DNA from: Gammaproteobacteria bacterium RIFCSPLOWO2_12_47_11
GTDB lineage: Bacteria; Pseudomonadota; Gammaproteobacteria; Eutrophobiales; Eutrophobiaceae
Direction: 5' to 3'
DNA: 52,464 nucleotides
Assembly (NCBI GenBank): GCA_001801885.1
Contig: MGYU01000006.1
Location: forward strand, 1-52,464
A program made the position numbers and the translations under genes. Positions 43,360-52,008 of the stretch are shown in pieces (position 1 is the stretch's first letter; the number at the start of each line of letters is the position of its first letter). The notes beneath the pieces are model-generated. The model was given only the letters and a program-made list of their open reading frames with translations. It was not told the DNA's origin and did not search any database.

Positions 43360-44976
43360 TTATATGAACAGTTTGGCGGCGCTCTTCAACGTCTGCCAGA
43401 TGCCCCATGACAGCGGGATACCGACCAGGGTCCAGAAAATTACCACCAGAGGCAGACTTGCAGGATTGGCATGCCAGGACAAGGGACCCTTCTGCGCCAG
43501 CTTTTCATGGGCGAGTTTACGTTCCTTTTCCAGATCGGCTTCGGACATATAGTGTTTTTCAGCCACGGGCCTTACCAGCAGATTGCACAGGAATCCCAGC
43601 ACCAGCAACCCGGCCAGGATATACATGGTCGTGTTATAAGCTTGTCTGGCCGGGACACCTGCATCAAGCTGAAATTCCCGGATATAGTTCACCAGTACCG
43701 GGCCGAGAATTCCGGCAGTCGACCAGGCGGTCAGCAGGCGCCCGTGGATGGCACCCACGAAGCGGGTACCGAACATATCGGCCAGATAAGCCGGTATGGT
43801 TGAAAAGCCACCCCCGTACATAGTCAGGATGATACAGAATATAGCCACGAAAAAGACCACGCTGCCGATACTGCCGGCAAACGGTGCGGCAGAATACAGG
43901 GCGATCCCCAGGCCAAAGAAAATATAGTAGGTCAGTTTGCGTCCGATATAATCAGATAACGAAGCCCAGATAAAACGCCCGGCAATATTGAACAGACTCA
44001 GCAGTCCTGCGAATCCGGCTGCCACAGTTGCAACGGCAATACGCTGGTCTTCCGCGAGTTGATAAAGACCGCCTTCCACCCCGATCAACCCGCCGCCAAA
44101 GACCTCCTGCAGCATGGGCGAGGCCATGCCGATGACGCCGATGCCGGCGCTGACATTCAGGGTCAGGATGCCCCATAACAGCCAGAATTGCGGGGTTTTG
44201 TGTGCTTCATTCAGATGCACGTGACGGGTGGTAATCATGGTGTTGTTGTTTGCCGGTGCTGTCCAGCCCTCCGGTTTCCAGCCGTCCGGTGCCACCCGGT
44301 AGCCAAAAGCACCACACAACATGGCAATGAAATAGATGATGCCCATGGTCGTGAATGTCTCCCACACCCCCACTGATGCCGGTGTTGCGTAGAAATTCAT
44401 CAGCCTGTCGGCCAGTGGTGCACCGATCATGGCCCCGCCGCCGAAACCCATGATGGCCATGCCGGTGGCCATACCGCGCCGGTCCGGAAACCATTTAATC
44501 AGGGTCGACACTGGAGAGATATAACCCAGACCCAGGCCTATGCCACCGATCACGCCCGAACCCAGCCACAACATCCAGATCTGGTGGAAATAGACACCTG
44601 CTGCGGAAATCAACAGGCCGCCGCCCCAGCAGAAAGCCGCCGCCACACCGGCCTTGCGTGGCCCTTCGTGCTCCAGCCAGTGCCCGAAGACCGCGGCGGA
44701 TGAACCCAGAAACACAAAGAACAGGGTATACATCCAGCCCAGCATGCTGATTTTCCAGTCACAATCGGTAGTAAGTACGCTGGCAAAGAAACCCATGTTT
44801 TCCGGACAGGCAACAGGCTCAGTAATACCGATCGCCTGGCTCAGGGGCAACCAGAACACACTGAAACCGTAGGCCATCCCGATACAGAGATGGATGGCCA
44901 GGGCGGCCGGCGGTACCAGCCAGCGATTAAACCCCGGTTTGGCGATGGTGCGTTCTTTGGATAACAATCCTGCCAT
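43360..44976 (-). CDS. OFA-family major facilitator transporter (oxalate/formate antiporter-like)
   Basis: This 538-residue protein has about 12 membrane helices, with the OFA/YhjX features GMAYGFSVFWLPLSQAIG at the start, GGIGLGLGYISPVSTLIKWFPDRRGMATGMAIMGFGGG, and LGPVLVNYIREFQ. There is an inserted cysteine-containing loop (PVACPENMGFF...TTDCDW) between the first two helices, seen in the long OFA subgroup. The family includes OxlT (oxalate/formate exchange), but substrates vary (pyruvate, lactate, others). fdhD and the Moco genes nearby fit formate, by inference only. GGGGA precedes the ATG. Confidence 0.88.
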   Translation of the reverse strand: MAGLLSKERTIAKPGFNRWLVPPAALAIHLCIGMAYGFSVFWLPLSQAIGITEPVACPENMGFFASVLTTDCDWKISMLGWMYTLFFVFLGSSAAVFGHWLEHEGPRKAGVAAAFCWGGGLLISAAGVYFHQIWMLWLGSGVIGGIGLGLGYISPVSTLIKWFPDRRGMATGMAIMGFGGGAMIGAPLADRLMNFYATPASVGVWETFTTMGIIYFIAMLCGAFGYRVAPDGWKPEGWTAPANNNTMITTRHVHLNEAHKTPQFWLLWGILTLNVSAGIGVIGMASPMLQEVFGGGLIGVEGGLYQLAEDQRIAVATVAAGFAGLLSLFNIAGRFIWASLSDYIGRKLTYYIFFGLGIALYSAAPFAGSIGSVVFFVAIFCIILTMYGGGFSTIPAYLADMFGTRFVGAIHGRLLTAWSTAGILGPVLVNYIREFQLDAGVPARQAYNTTMYILAGLLVLGFLCNLLVRPVAEKHYMSEADLEKERKLAHEKLAQKGPLSWHANPASLPLVVIFWTLVGIPLSWGIWQTLKSAAKLFI

Positions 44977-45237
44977 TACGATCCCCCGAATTTATTGTTA
45001 GTTATTATCAGCAGTTATCTACGATGGTTTATACTGGCCTGTATCTTGGAGTTTTCTTTAAGCCGGAAGCATGGCGAATCAGGGCAGTTTAGTCAAATAA
45101 GCCTATAATTACGATTATTGTACAGCAACATACTGTGTCACTGTTTTGACCCACCATACAAAGGGACGTAGAATTGATAATACTGTAAATTCATATATAT
45201 CAGATACTTTTCAAATCCAACAGACTCTGATTATTAA
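44977..45237. other. intergenic region between OFA transporter and moaA
   Basis: This 261-base gap separates divergent genes. I looked for a Moco riboswitch in front of moaA and saw no structure or conserved bases that convince me. A CATATATATCAGATAC stretch near moaA is AT-rich and could be promoter sequence. No small ORF with a ribosome site was seen. Confidence 0.35.
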
Positions 45238-46251
45238 ATGCCGCAAACCGCGAATTCATCTGCCGAAAGACTCATCGACCGCCATGGACGGACCGTCAAC
45301 TATGTGCGTATTTCCGTAACGGATCGTTGTGATTTCCGTTGCGTGTATTGCATGTCCGAAGACATGGAATTTGTTCCACGGGCACAACTGTTGACCCTGG
45401 AAGAGATTGCAACTATTGCCAGGGCCTTTACCGAACTGGGCGTCGATAAAATCAGAATCACCGGCGGTGAACCGCTTATCCGCCGCAACGTGATCAAGTT
45501 GTTCCGCGATATCGGCGAATTGTCCGCTCTGCGCGAACTGGTATTGTCCACCAATGGATCACAACTGGCGCATATGGCAATGGATTTGAAGCAGGCCGGC
45601 GTGAAACGTATCAACATCAGTCTGGATTCACTGAATGCTGATAAATTCCGGCGTATTACCCGCGTTGGAGATCTGAACAAGGTCATGACCGGTATTGAAA
45701 CTGCACTTCAAACTGGTTTTGAACGCATCAAGATCAATGCCGTCATCCTGAAAAACCGTAACCATGATGAAGTGACCGGTCTGGTACAGTATGCCATCGA
45801 CAAGGGCATCGACATCAGCTTTATTGAAGAGATGCCGCTCGGCATGATCGGTGATCACGATCGTACAGAGGTCTATTATTCCAGTGACGAGATTCGAAGC
45901 GATCTGGAAAAGAGTTATACGCTCATCGCCACCACGGAATCCACTGGCGGACCTTCAAAATATTTCAGAATACCTGGCACCAATACACGGGTCGGATTTA
46001 TCTCACCTCACAGTCACAATTTCTGTGATACCTGTAACCGTGTGCGCATCACCTGTGAAGGAAGATTGTTGCTCTGTCTGGGGCAGGAGCATTCGGTTGA
46101 TCTGCGGCATGTCGTACGCGGCTGGCCCGGGGATATGGAGAAACTCAAACAAACCATCAGGGATTCCATGTTGATTAAACCCAAAGGCCATGAATTTGAT
46201 CTTGATGCCAGGCCCGTTATTCTGCGACACATGAATGTCACTGGGGGCTGA
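45238..46251 (+). CDS. moaA: GTP 3',8-cyclase MoaA
   Basis: This 337-residue radical SAM enzyme starts Moco synthesis by converting GTP to 3',8-cyclo-GTP. The N-terminal cluster motif is CDFRCVYCM (Cys31, Cys35, Cys38). The C-terminal GTP-binding cluster lies in FCDTCNRVRITCEGRLLLCLG. The protein ends in Gly-Gly, which is needed in MoaA. DRHGRTVNYVRISVTDRCDFRC is typical. It is followed at once by fdhD (start one base after the moaA stop). moaC, its reaction partner, is at the right edge of the window. Confidence 0.97.
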   Translation: MPQTANSSAERLIDRHGRTVNYVRISVTDRCDFRCVYCMSEDMEFVPRAQLLTLEEIATIARAFTELGVDKIRITGGEPLIRRNVIKLFRDIGELSALRELVLSTNGSQLAHMAMDLKQAGVKRINISLDSLNADKFRRITRVGDLNKVMTGIETALQTGFERIKINAVILKNRNHDEVTGLVQYAIDKGIDISFIEEMPLGMIGDHDRTEVYYSSDEIRSDLEKSYTLIATTESTGGPSKYFRIPGTNTRVGFISPHSHNFCDTCNRVRITCEGRLLLCLGQEHSVDLRHVVRGWPGDMEKLKQTIRDSMLIKPKGHEFDLDARPVILRHMNVTGG

Positions 46252-46252
46252 T

Positions 46253-47110
46253 ATGCCTCAGACTGTTTACCGTCCGGAAATGACTCATGCCGGACTCCCG
46301 CCGACACAGGCTGTTACCGCCGTTGATGAATACCAGAATATCCGGGATCAGCATATTGCCGACGAACGTCCACTGACGATATATCTTGACCGTTATGAAG
46401 TCGTCACCCTGATGACGCTCGGCACACAACCGGAATTGCTGACCCTGGGTTACCTGAAAAACCAGGGCCTGATAAAAAATATCGAAGATATCAAATCCAT
46501 CCAGGTGGACTGGGACGTGAATGCCTCAGTTGTCACCACCATAAGTGAAAATAATGAATGGCTGGACAAGATGAAGAACCGCACGGTCACTACCGGTTGC
46601 GGCCAGGGAACGACCTTCGGCGATATCATGGAACAACTGGAAAATATCAGACTGCAACCGATCAAGTTGAAGCAGTCCGATATTTATAAATTGCTGAAGA
46701 ACCTGAACGAGTTCAATGATGTTTACAAGTCAGCCGGGGCCGTACATGGCTGCGCCCTGTGTCATGGCACCGGGATTGTAACTTTCATGGAAGATGTGGG
46801 ACGGCATAATGCAGTTGATGCCATAGCAGGTTATATGTGGCTGGAAGGCATCCAGGGAAATGATAAATTATTCTATACCACCGGCAGATTGACCTCGGAG
46901 ATGGTCATCAAGGTCGCACAGATGGGCGTCCCCGCCCTGCTCTCCCGTTCCGGGATTACCCAGATGGGACTCAAACTTGCCAAGGATGCCGGGGTGATCA
47001 TGTTTTCACGCGCCAAAGGGCAACACTTCCTGGTCTATAACGGCGCAGAACATATTGAATTTGATACCGAATTGCCGCCGAAACTCCAGGTGGCGCACAT
47101 AAAGTCCTGA
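46253..47110 (+). CDS. fdhD: formate dehydrogenase accessory sulfurtransferase FdhD
   Basis: This protein of about 285 residues has the conserved VHGCALCHGTG, with Cys167 and Cys170 forming the CxxC that carries sulfur from IscS to bis-MGD of formate dehydrogenase. EDVGRHNAVDAIAGYMW and TGRLTSEMVIKVAQMGVPAL are family hallmarks. The track begins at ATG 46235, inside moaA. I chose ATG 46253, next to the moaA stop and after GGGGG. The presence of fdhD predicts a molybdenum- or tungsten-dependent formate dehydrogenase elsewhere in the genome. Confidence 0.95.
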   Translation: MPQTVYRPEMTHAGLPPTQAVTAVDEYQNIRDQHIADERPLTIYLDRYEVVTLMTLGTQPELLTLGYLKNQGLIKNIEDIKSIQVDWDVNASVVTTISENNEWLDKMKNRTVTTGCGQGTTFGDIMEQLENIRLQPIKLKQSDIYKLLKNLNEFNDVYKSAGAVHGCALCHGTGIVTFMEDVGRHNAVDAIAGYMWLEGIQGNDKLFYTTGRLTSEMVIKVAQMGVPALLSRSGITQMGLKLAKDAGVIMFSRAKGQHFLVYNGAEHIEFDTELPPKLQVAHIKS

Positions 47111-47120
47111 TGCTATCTTG

Positions 47121-47327
47121 TCACTCCAGCGCAATCGTTCCTTTTATGTCGCAACTCAAACCAAGCAAGTCAACGCTGAGCACTATCTTTGCGTCCAGCT
47201 TTTCAGTGCCCTGTAATGCGCCGGAATTTATTCCATTATGCACCGCCTTTTCGATCTCGCGTTGTGATGTGATACCGACCTTTTTCAGGAATTTACGTAA
47301 TTCCATATTAAATGTATCTTCATTCAT
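47121..47327 (-). CDS. DUF6494 family small protein
   Basis: This 68-residue protein reads MNEDTFNMELRKFLKKVGIT then SQREIEKAV and a C-terminal beta-rich VLSVDLLGLSCDIKGTIALE. I recognise it as the DUF6494 family of unknown function. The track ORF is 147 residues, but the first 79 codons are antisense to mobA; ATG 47327 has GGAG at a good distance and begins the family's normal N-terminus. It is divergent from mobA with 27 bases between starts and convergent with fdhD, embedded in the Moco cluster on the opposite strand. Confidence 0.82.
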   Translation of the reverse strand: MNEDTFNMELRKFLKKVGITSQREIEKAVHNGINSGALQGTEKLDAKIVLSVDLLGLSCDIKGTIALE

Positions 47328-47354
47328 AATGATATCTCCAGAACCAAACCCGTT

Positions 47355-47969
47355 ATGGATAATATAGCTGTCGCCAGACGAATTTTCACAGGTGTAATAC
47401 TGGCCGGAGGTCAGGCGCAGCGTATGGGCGGACAGGACAAGGGCCTGATTGAACTGAATGGCAGCCCCATGGTGCAATATGTACTGGATGTGATGGTACC
47501 GCAGGTAAACAAGGTCATTATCAACGCCAATCGTAACCAGGATATTTACGCCCATTACGGTCATGAGGTCATCGGTGATGAATTTGAAGGATTTTGCGGA
47601 CCACTTGCCGGCATGGCCAGCACCATGCGTGCAGTCGACACACCCTTCATGCTGACTGTGCCCTGTGATTCACCATTTGTACCGGATGATCTGGCTAAAC
47701 GACTCTATCTGCAGATGATAAAAAAAGACGCTGACATCAGCGTTGCGCATGATGGCAACCGTATACAACCGGTATTCGTATTGTTAAAAGCTTCTTTACT
47801 GGATTCGATGCTGGCTTTCCTGAATAAAGGCGAACGCAAGATTGATAAGTGGTTTGAACAACATAACCTGGCTGTCACTGATTTTTCGGACAAACCGGAT
47901 ACGTTCATCAATATCAACAACCGGGGTGATTTATCCATGATTGAATCGAGGTTGAAAGAAAGGGGCTGA
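47355..47969 (+). CDS. mobA: molybdenum cofactor guanylyltransferase MobA
   Basis: This 204-residue nucleotidyltransferase has GVILAGGQAQRMGGQDKGLIEL, the GTP-binding loop, and TVPCDSPFVPDDL with the catalytic magnesium Asp. It transfers GMP to Mo-molybdopterin to give the bis-MGD cofactor of the DMSO reductase/formate dehydrogenase family. It overlaps mobB by one base (stop-start TGATG). The start codon has no strong Shine-Dalgarno and lies 27 bases from the divergent DUF6494 start, so its promoter probably sits inside that gene. Confidence 0.95.
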   Translation: MDNIAVARRIFTGVILAGGQAQRMGGQDKGLIELNGSPMVQYVLDVMVPQVNKVIINANRNQDIYAHYGHEVIGDEFEGFCGPLAGMASTMRAVDTPFMLTVPCDSPFVPDDLAKRLYLQMIKKDADISVAHDGNRIQPVFVLLKASLLDSMLAFLNKGERKIDKWFEQHNLAVTDFSDKPDTFININNRGDLSMIESRLKERG

Positions 47970-48514
47970 TGGAAAACCCGCCTGAAATACCTGTGCTCGG
48001 TTTTGCCGCCTACAGCGGCACAGGCAAGACTTCCTTGCTGGTAAAACTTTTGCCGCTGTTGGGTGAAAAAGGCATCCGTGTCGGCGTGATAAAACATGCC
48101 CATCACACCTTCGATATCGACCATGAGGGCAAGGACAGTTATGCACTGCGCAAGGCCGGGGCAAAACAGATGTTGATCGGTTCTGACCGGCGCTGGGCAT
48201 TAATCGTTGAAACCGAAAAAAGAACCGGAAATATATTAAATGATTTTATCCGGCGCCTGGATCATGAAAGTCTGGATCTGATCCTGGTCGAAGGCTTCAA
48301 GCCGGAAATTATCGCCAAGATCGAACTGATCAGACCATCACTGGGCAATCCATTGTTTTATCCGGAAGACAAGAGTGTCATTGCTGTCGCGACCGATGCG
48401 GACTTGCCTGTAAAAACCACTCTGCCGGTACTCGATCTGAACAATCCACAGCAGATAGCAGAATTCATTATTACGCGTTTCATTAATCAAAAACAAATCC
48501 AGACAGGCACCTGA
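47969..48514 (+). CDS. mobB: molybdopterin-guanine dinucleotide adapter MobB
   Basis: This 181-residue GTP-binding protein has Walker A GFAAYSGTGKTSLLVKLL and KHAHHTFDIDHEGKDSYALRKAGA, typical of MobB. VEGFKPEIIAKIEL is the next family motif. MobB binds MobA and GTP and helps MGD formation without being essential in E. coli. It is co-transcribed with mobA and moeA (3-base gap to moeA). Confidence 0.95.
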   Translation: MENPPEIPVLGFAAYSGTGKTSLLVKLLPLLGEKGIRVGVIKHAHHTFDIDHEGKDSYALRKAGAKQMLIGSDRRWALIVETEKRTGNILNDFIRRLDHESLDLILVEGFKPEIIAKIELIRPSLGNPLFYPEDKSVIAVATDADLPVKTTLPVLDLNNPQQIAEFIITRFINQKQIQTGT

Positions 48515-48517
48515 ACG

Positions 48518-49786
48518 ATGCAACCTGATACCATAAAGAAAGAAACCAGTTGCATGGATGATCATGATCCTGCATCGCTGCCGGCCGATGTGGCATTAAA
48601 AAAAATCATTTCTGCCATAGAACCCGTTACCTCCATGGAAAAAGTCGCAATCCGTACTGCACTCGGCCGCATACTGGCCGAAGATATAATTTCTACCATC
48701 AATGTTCCGTCAGGAACCAACTCGGCGATGGACGGATATGCGATCACCAGTGCTGATATTCCGTCAACTGGAACGGCTGAATTAAAAATGATGGGGACAG
48801 CCTACGCCGGGAAACCTTTCCCCGGCAAAGTTAGCAGTGGTGAGTGTGTACGCATCATGACCGGCGCCATTATGCCGTCCGGATCAGACACCGTGGTGAT
48901 GCAGGAGCATGTTGAACACAGGCATGGCTCCATCAGGATAGACACCGATACGAAGGCTGGTGCGAATGTGCGTCAGGCAGGTGAAGATGTAACAAAAGGT
49001 GATGTTGTGCTTGGCAAGGGCACAACATTGACACCTGCTGATATTGGTCTCATTGCCTCTCTCGGTCTTGCTGAAGTCAATGTCAGCCGCCGTCTCCGGG
49101 TTGCATTTTTCTCAACCGGGGATGAATTGAAATCAATAGGACAACCACTGGAAGATGGGCAAATCTATGACAGCAACCGCTATACACTGTACGGCATGCT
49201 GGCGCGGCTGGGTGTCGAGATCATCGATATGGGGGTTATCTGCGATAATCGTACTGCATTACAGAATGGATTTGAGCAGGCCGCAGCAAAGGCTGATGTA
49301 TTAATCACTTCGGGCGGTGTATCGGTCGGAGAGGCTGATTATGTCAAGGAGATACTGGAAAAAGTAGGGACAGTGAATTTCTGGAAAGTTGCGATGAAAC
49401 CCGGGAGACCGCTGGCCTTCGGGAAAATCAACAACACCTGGTTTTTCGGATTACCGGGAAATCCGGTCTCTGTCATGGTGACATTCTACCAGTTCGTACA
49501 GCCTGCCCTGCTTTACCTCATGGGCGCCCGGCATATTGAACCTTTCACATTCAAGGTACTGTGCAAATCAAGACTGAAAAAGCGGTCGGGCCGTACTGAA
49601 TACCAACGAGGCATATTGGGCTGCGATGGTTCCGGACAACTTGTTGTGGAGAAAACCGGTGGCCAGGGATCAGGAATTCTCAGTTCCATGGCGCAGGCCA
49701 ACTGCTTCATCATCCTGCCGACGGACAGTGGTAATGTAGAATCGGGGGCAATTGTTGATGTACAACCCTTTTTTGGTCTTGTATGA
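48518..49786 (+). CDS. moeA: molybdopterin molybdenumtransferase MoeA
   Basis: This 422-residue protein inserts molybdate into adenylylated molybdopterin. NVPSGTNSAMDGYAI, MTGAIMPSGSDTVVMQEHV, FFSTGDELKSIGQPL, TSGGVSVGEADYVKE and FGLPGNPVSVMVTF occur in the usual order of the four domains. A start at ATG 48554 (MDDHDPAS) is also possible and would drop 12 residues. It is the last of mobA-mobB-moeA and converges on lhgO. Confidence 0.96.
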   Translation: MQPDTIKKETSCMDDHDPASLPADVALKKIISAIEPVTSMEKVAIRTALGRILAEDIISTINVPSGTNSAMDGYAITSADIPSTGTAELKMMGTAYAGKPFPGKVSSGECVRIMTGAIMPSGSDTVVMQEHVEHRHGSIRIDTDTKAGANVRQAGEDVTKGDVVLGKGTTLTPADIGLIASLGLAEVNVSRRLRVAFFSTGDELKSIGQPLEDGQIYDSNRYTLYGMLARLGVEIIDMGVICDNRTALQNGFEQAAAKADVLITSGGVSVGEADYVKEILEKVGTVNFWKVAMKPGRPLAFGKINNTWFFGLPGNPVSVMVTFYQFVQPALLYLMGARHIEPFTFKVLCKSRLKKRSGRTEYQRGILGCDGSGQLVVEKTGGQGSGILSSMAQANCFIILPTDSGNVESGAIVDVQPFFGLV

Positions 49787-49791
49787 ACAGG

Positions 49792-51012
49792 CTACTTCAG
49801 CCTCCGCCCGATCTCATCCACCACCAGCTTGCTGAATGGAAAAGCACAGGTGTAAGCCGGTGATACCGCATTCAGGATATGAAATGAACGATCATCGCCT
49901 TCAAAACAGAAATCCATCTCCAGCGTCATCGTTTTTGTATTGAGTAACTGTGCCCTGATCCCCGGCCTGCTCCATTTCATAAAATCCTTTTGCCGGACGC
50001 CCTCAGCCAACCGGGATGCCAATAAGACCAGTTTATTTTTCCTGGCCTTGCTCAATGCTTCCATCGCCAGTTTCCGGAATCTAAAATTGTTGGTAACAAG
50101 CAGCCTTGCCTCCATGCCCAGAATTTTTATTAACTCTGAAAATTGAAAATTGTCCAGGCCCTGGTAATTCTCCCGCCAGAATGCCGGTAGGGCAGTTGGC
50201 CCGATTTTCACCACGCCATCCACGCCCACAGTTATATGTACACCCAGAAAGGGGTTATTCATATCCGGCACAGGATAAATATTACATCTGAAACTTTCAG
50301 CATTGTTTTCTGAATAGAGGGACAGACCCTTGAATGGCAATATTGTGTAATCTTTGGAAAAACCGAAGGAACGGGCAATGTGATCGGCATACAGCCCGGC
50401 TGCATTGATCACATATCCTGCACTGATCATGCCCTTGCTGGTCTTTATCTCACTCCCTTTACTGGAAATAAATGCTGTACCGGTCAGTATCCTGATCCCG
50501 GCCAGCAATGTATCCTGATAAAGTGATTCATTTACATGCACCGGGCTGATTGTCGAAGTGGTTGGTGAATACAGCGCCTGTTCAAAGGTCCTGGCCTTTG
50601 GTTCAATTTCCCCGGCTTCACTGGCGGATAGCAAATAAACATCTACCCTATTCACCCCTCCTCTTCTTATTAATTCATGTAAACCTGCAAGCTCGTTCTG
50701 GTTCCGGGCAACAACCAGTTTGCCGCACCGGTTGATAGGTAATTTGTGCTCGATACAATAGTCAGTCATTGCACGGTTACCTTCCCGGGTCAGCCTGGCC
50801 TTGAGAGAATTTGCCGTGTAATAAAATCCTGCATGCAATACTCCGCTGTTGCGGCCGCTGGCATGCTGGCCTGTCTGTTGTTCTTTTTCCAGCAGAACGA
50901 TGCTGGCATCCGGAAAGCGCGTTTTCAGTTCGAGGGAAATGGTCATTCCGATAATACCACCACCGATGATCAGAAAATCAGCCTGCAGTGGAAGCCTGGT
51001 GTTAAGGACCAA
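49792..51012 (-). CDS. lhgO: L-2-hydroxyglutarate oxidase LhgO
   Basis: This 406-residue FAD enzyme of the DAO family has the dinucleotide-binding LIIGGGIIGMTISLEL, then GQHASGRNSGVLHAGFYYTANSLKARL and the C-terminal AFPFSKLVVDEIGRRL. LhgO oxidises L-2-hydroxyglutarate to 2-oxoglutarate, feeding electrons to the quinone pool. The start is TTG with GGGAGA seven bases upstream, both next to or inside a 63-bp palindromic repeat. There is no ATG before the FAD motif. It is unrelated in pathway to the Moco genes around it. Confidence 0.9.
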   Translation of the reverse strand: MVLNTRLPLQADFLIIGGGIIGMTISLELKTRFPDASIVLLEKEQQTGQHASGRNSGVLHAGFYYTANSLKARLTREGNRAMTDYCIEHKLPINRCGKLVVARNQNELAGLHELIRRGGVNRVDVYLLSASEAGEIEPKARTFEQALYSPTTSTISPVHVNESLYQDTLLAGIRILTGTAFISSKGSEIKTSKGMISAGYVINAAGLYADHIARSFGFSKDYTILPFKGLSLYSENNAESFRCNIYPVPDMNNPFLGVHITVGVDGVVKIGPTALPAFWRENYQGLDNFQFSELIKILGMEARLLVTNNFRFRKLAMEALSKARKNKLVLLASRLAEGVRQKDFMKWSRPGIRAQLLNTKTMTLEMDFCFEGDDRSFHILNAVSPAYTCAFPFSKLVVDEIGRRLK

Positions 51013-51013
51013 C

Positions 51014-51076
51014 AGATTTCTCCCTTCAGTCGAAATGACAAAAAATCATGTCATTCCGAACGAACGTGAGGAATCT
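51014..51076. repeat. 63-bp imperfect palindromic intergenic element
   Basis: AGATTTCTCCCTTCAGTCGAAATGACA and TGTCATTCCGAACGAACGTGAGGAATCT are imperfect inverted arms around a short A-rich spacer. The arm type (TGTCATTCCGA...GAGGAATCT) is a widely scattered bacterial repeat. The lhgO arm, read on the minus strand, ends GAAGGGAGAAATCT directly before the TTG start codon, so it supplies that gene's ribosome-binding site. Confidence 0.72.
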
Positions 51077-51097
51077 TTATTTTGCGGTATAACTCCC

Positions 51098-51532
51098 TCA
51101 CCCTGGTGTATTCTTTTCCACCCAGCGTTTGCCATTCTCCAGAATTTCCTGTTTCCAGAATGGCGCCTTTGATTTCAGATCTTCCATGATGAAACGGCAG
51201 GCATCGAATGCGGCTGCACGGTGTGCAGACCACACACACACCAGTACGATCGGATCACCGATATTAATCTCACCGACACGATGCAGCACAAGTATATCGA
51301 TCAGATCCCAGTTTTTATCAGCCTCGGTACAGATTTCCTTCAGGTGTTTCTCCGTCATCCCGGGATAATGTTCGAGCTGCATCTCCGTGACCCTGTCTCC
51401 TTCGTTAAAGTCACGCATACTACCGACGAAACTGGCCATGGCGCCAAACTGGCCGCTCTTTAACATCTGTTCCTGATGAATCTGGATTTCACTCGAGGGA
51501 TTAAAGGGTTCCGGCCGGATTTCTATTTTCAT
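51098..51532 (-). CDS. moaE: molybdopterin synthase catalytic subunit MoaE
   Basis: This 144-residue subunit binds precursor Z (cPMP) and receives sulfur from MoaD to make molybdopterin. GAMASFVGSMRDFNEGDRV, LEHYPGMTEKHLKEI, VLHRVGEINIGDPIVLVCVWSAHR and ...KSKAPFWKQEILENGKRWVE are the family blocks, with the active-site lysines in the last. moaD precedes it by two bases on the same strand. This is the normal moaD-moaE order. Confidence 0.96.
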   Translation of the reverse strand: MKIEIRPEPFNPSSEIQIHQEQMLKSGQFGAMASFVGSMRDFNEGDRVTEMQLEHYPGMTEKHLKEICTEADKNWDLIDILVLHRVGEINIGDPIVLVCVWSAHRAAAFDACRFIMEDLKSKAPFWKQEILENGKRWVEKNTPG

Positions 51533-51534
51533 CG

Positions 51535-51774
51535 TCAGCCACCCGTCACCGGCGGAAAGAATGCCACTTCATCACCATCCTTGACGGCCGTATCCGGCTT
51601 CACATATTCCATGTTGATTGCGGTGAGGACATTCTCCGGCAAGGATTTTTGTTCGTCTGCCACCTGTTTCCAAACCTCCGATACTGTGATATTTCCATCC
51701 CCGATTTCGAGGCTGTCTTCACTGCGTCCGAGGATCTCGCGCAAACTGGCAAAATATTTAACTTTAATTGACAT
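51535..51774 (-). CDS. moaD: molybdopterin synthase sulfur carrier subunit MoaD
   Basis: This 79-residue ubiquitin-fold protein begins MSIKVKYFASLREILGRSED and ends DEVAFFPPVTGG. The C-terminal Gly-Gly is thiocarboxylated (by MoeB, not seen here) and delivers sulfur to MoaE. The track ORF extends 39 codons upstream, but that part translates the REP-like repeat D (CILPLPGGGTF) and should not be counted. It is translationally close to moaE. Confidence 0.96.
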   Translation of the reverse strand: MSIKVKYFASLREILGRSEDSLEIGDGNITVSEVWKQVADEQKSLPENVLTAINMEYVKPDTAVKDGDEVAFFPPVTGG

Positions 51775-51830
51775 ATTTTCTATATTAATACGAATGATTA
51801 CTTGATAAATTAGCTCCGTAATATACTGGA

Positions 51831-51935
51831 AAGTTCCTCCCCCTGGCAGGGGGAGGATACAGGTGGGGGTTGAATCCAGACCATTTGTCATTTACCCCCA
51901 TCCTTGCCTTCCCCCTTAAAAGGGGAAGGTATCCG
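51831..51935. repeat. REP-like inverted pair (copies D and E)
   Basis: Copy D (51831-51873) is TCCTCCCCCT-ggc-AGGGGGAGGA followed by a CAGGTGGGGGTT tail. Copy E (51892-51935), in reverse orientation, is ACCCCCATCC then CCTTCCCCCTTAAAAGGGGA. The pair is about 20 bases apart and lies in the divergent gap between moaD and moaC, matching the layout of copies B and C. Confidence 0.75.
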
Positions 51936-52008
51936 ATTTCCAGATTTTCACACAGGTTTTGGCTTAATGATTAATTATAAATCACACTGCAAAATCATTC
52001 CTGACTAT

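Noticed and set aside
44977-45237. Moco riboswitch upstream of moaA
   Set aside because: No conserved core or paired elements could be identified by eye. A covariance-model search would be decisive.
47328-47564. N-terminal 79 codons of the 147-residue minus-strand ORF
   Set aside because: They are antisense to mobA. The real DUF6494 protein starts at 47327 with its own ribosome site.
51775-51891. 39-codon N-terminal extension of MoaD
   Set aside because: It translates REP-like repeat D (CILPLPGGGTF); MoaD proteins start at the MSIKVKYFASL segment.
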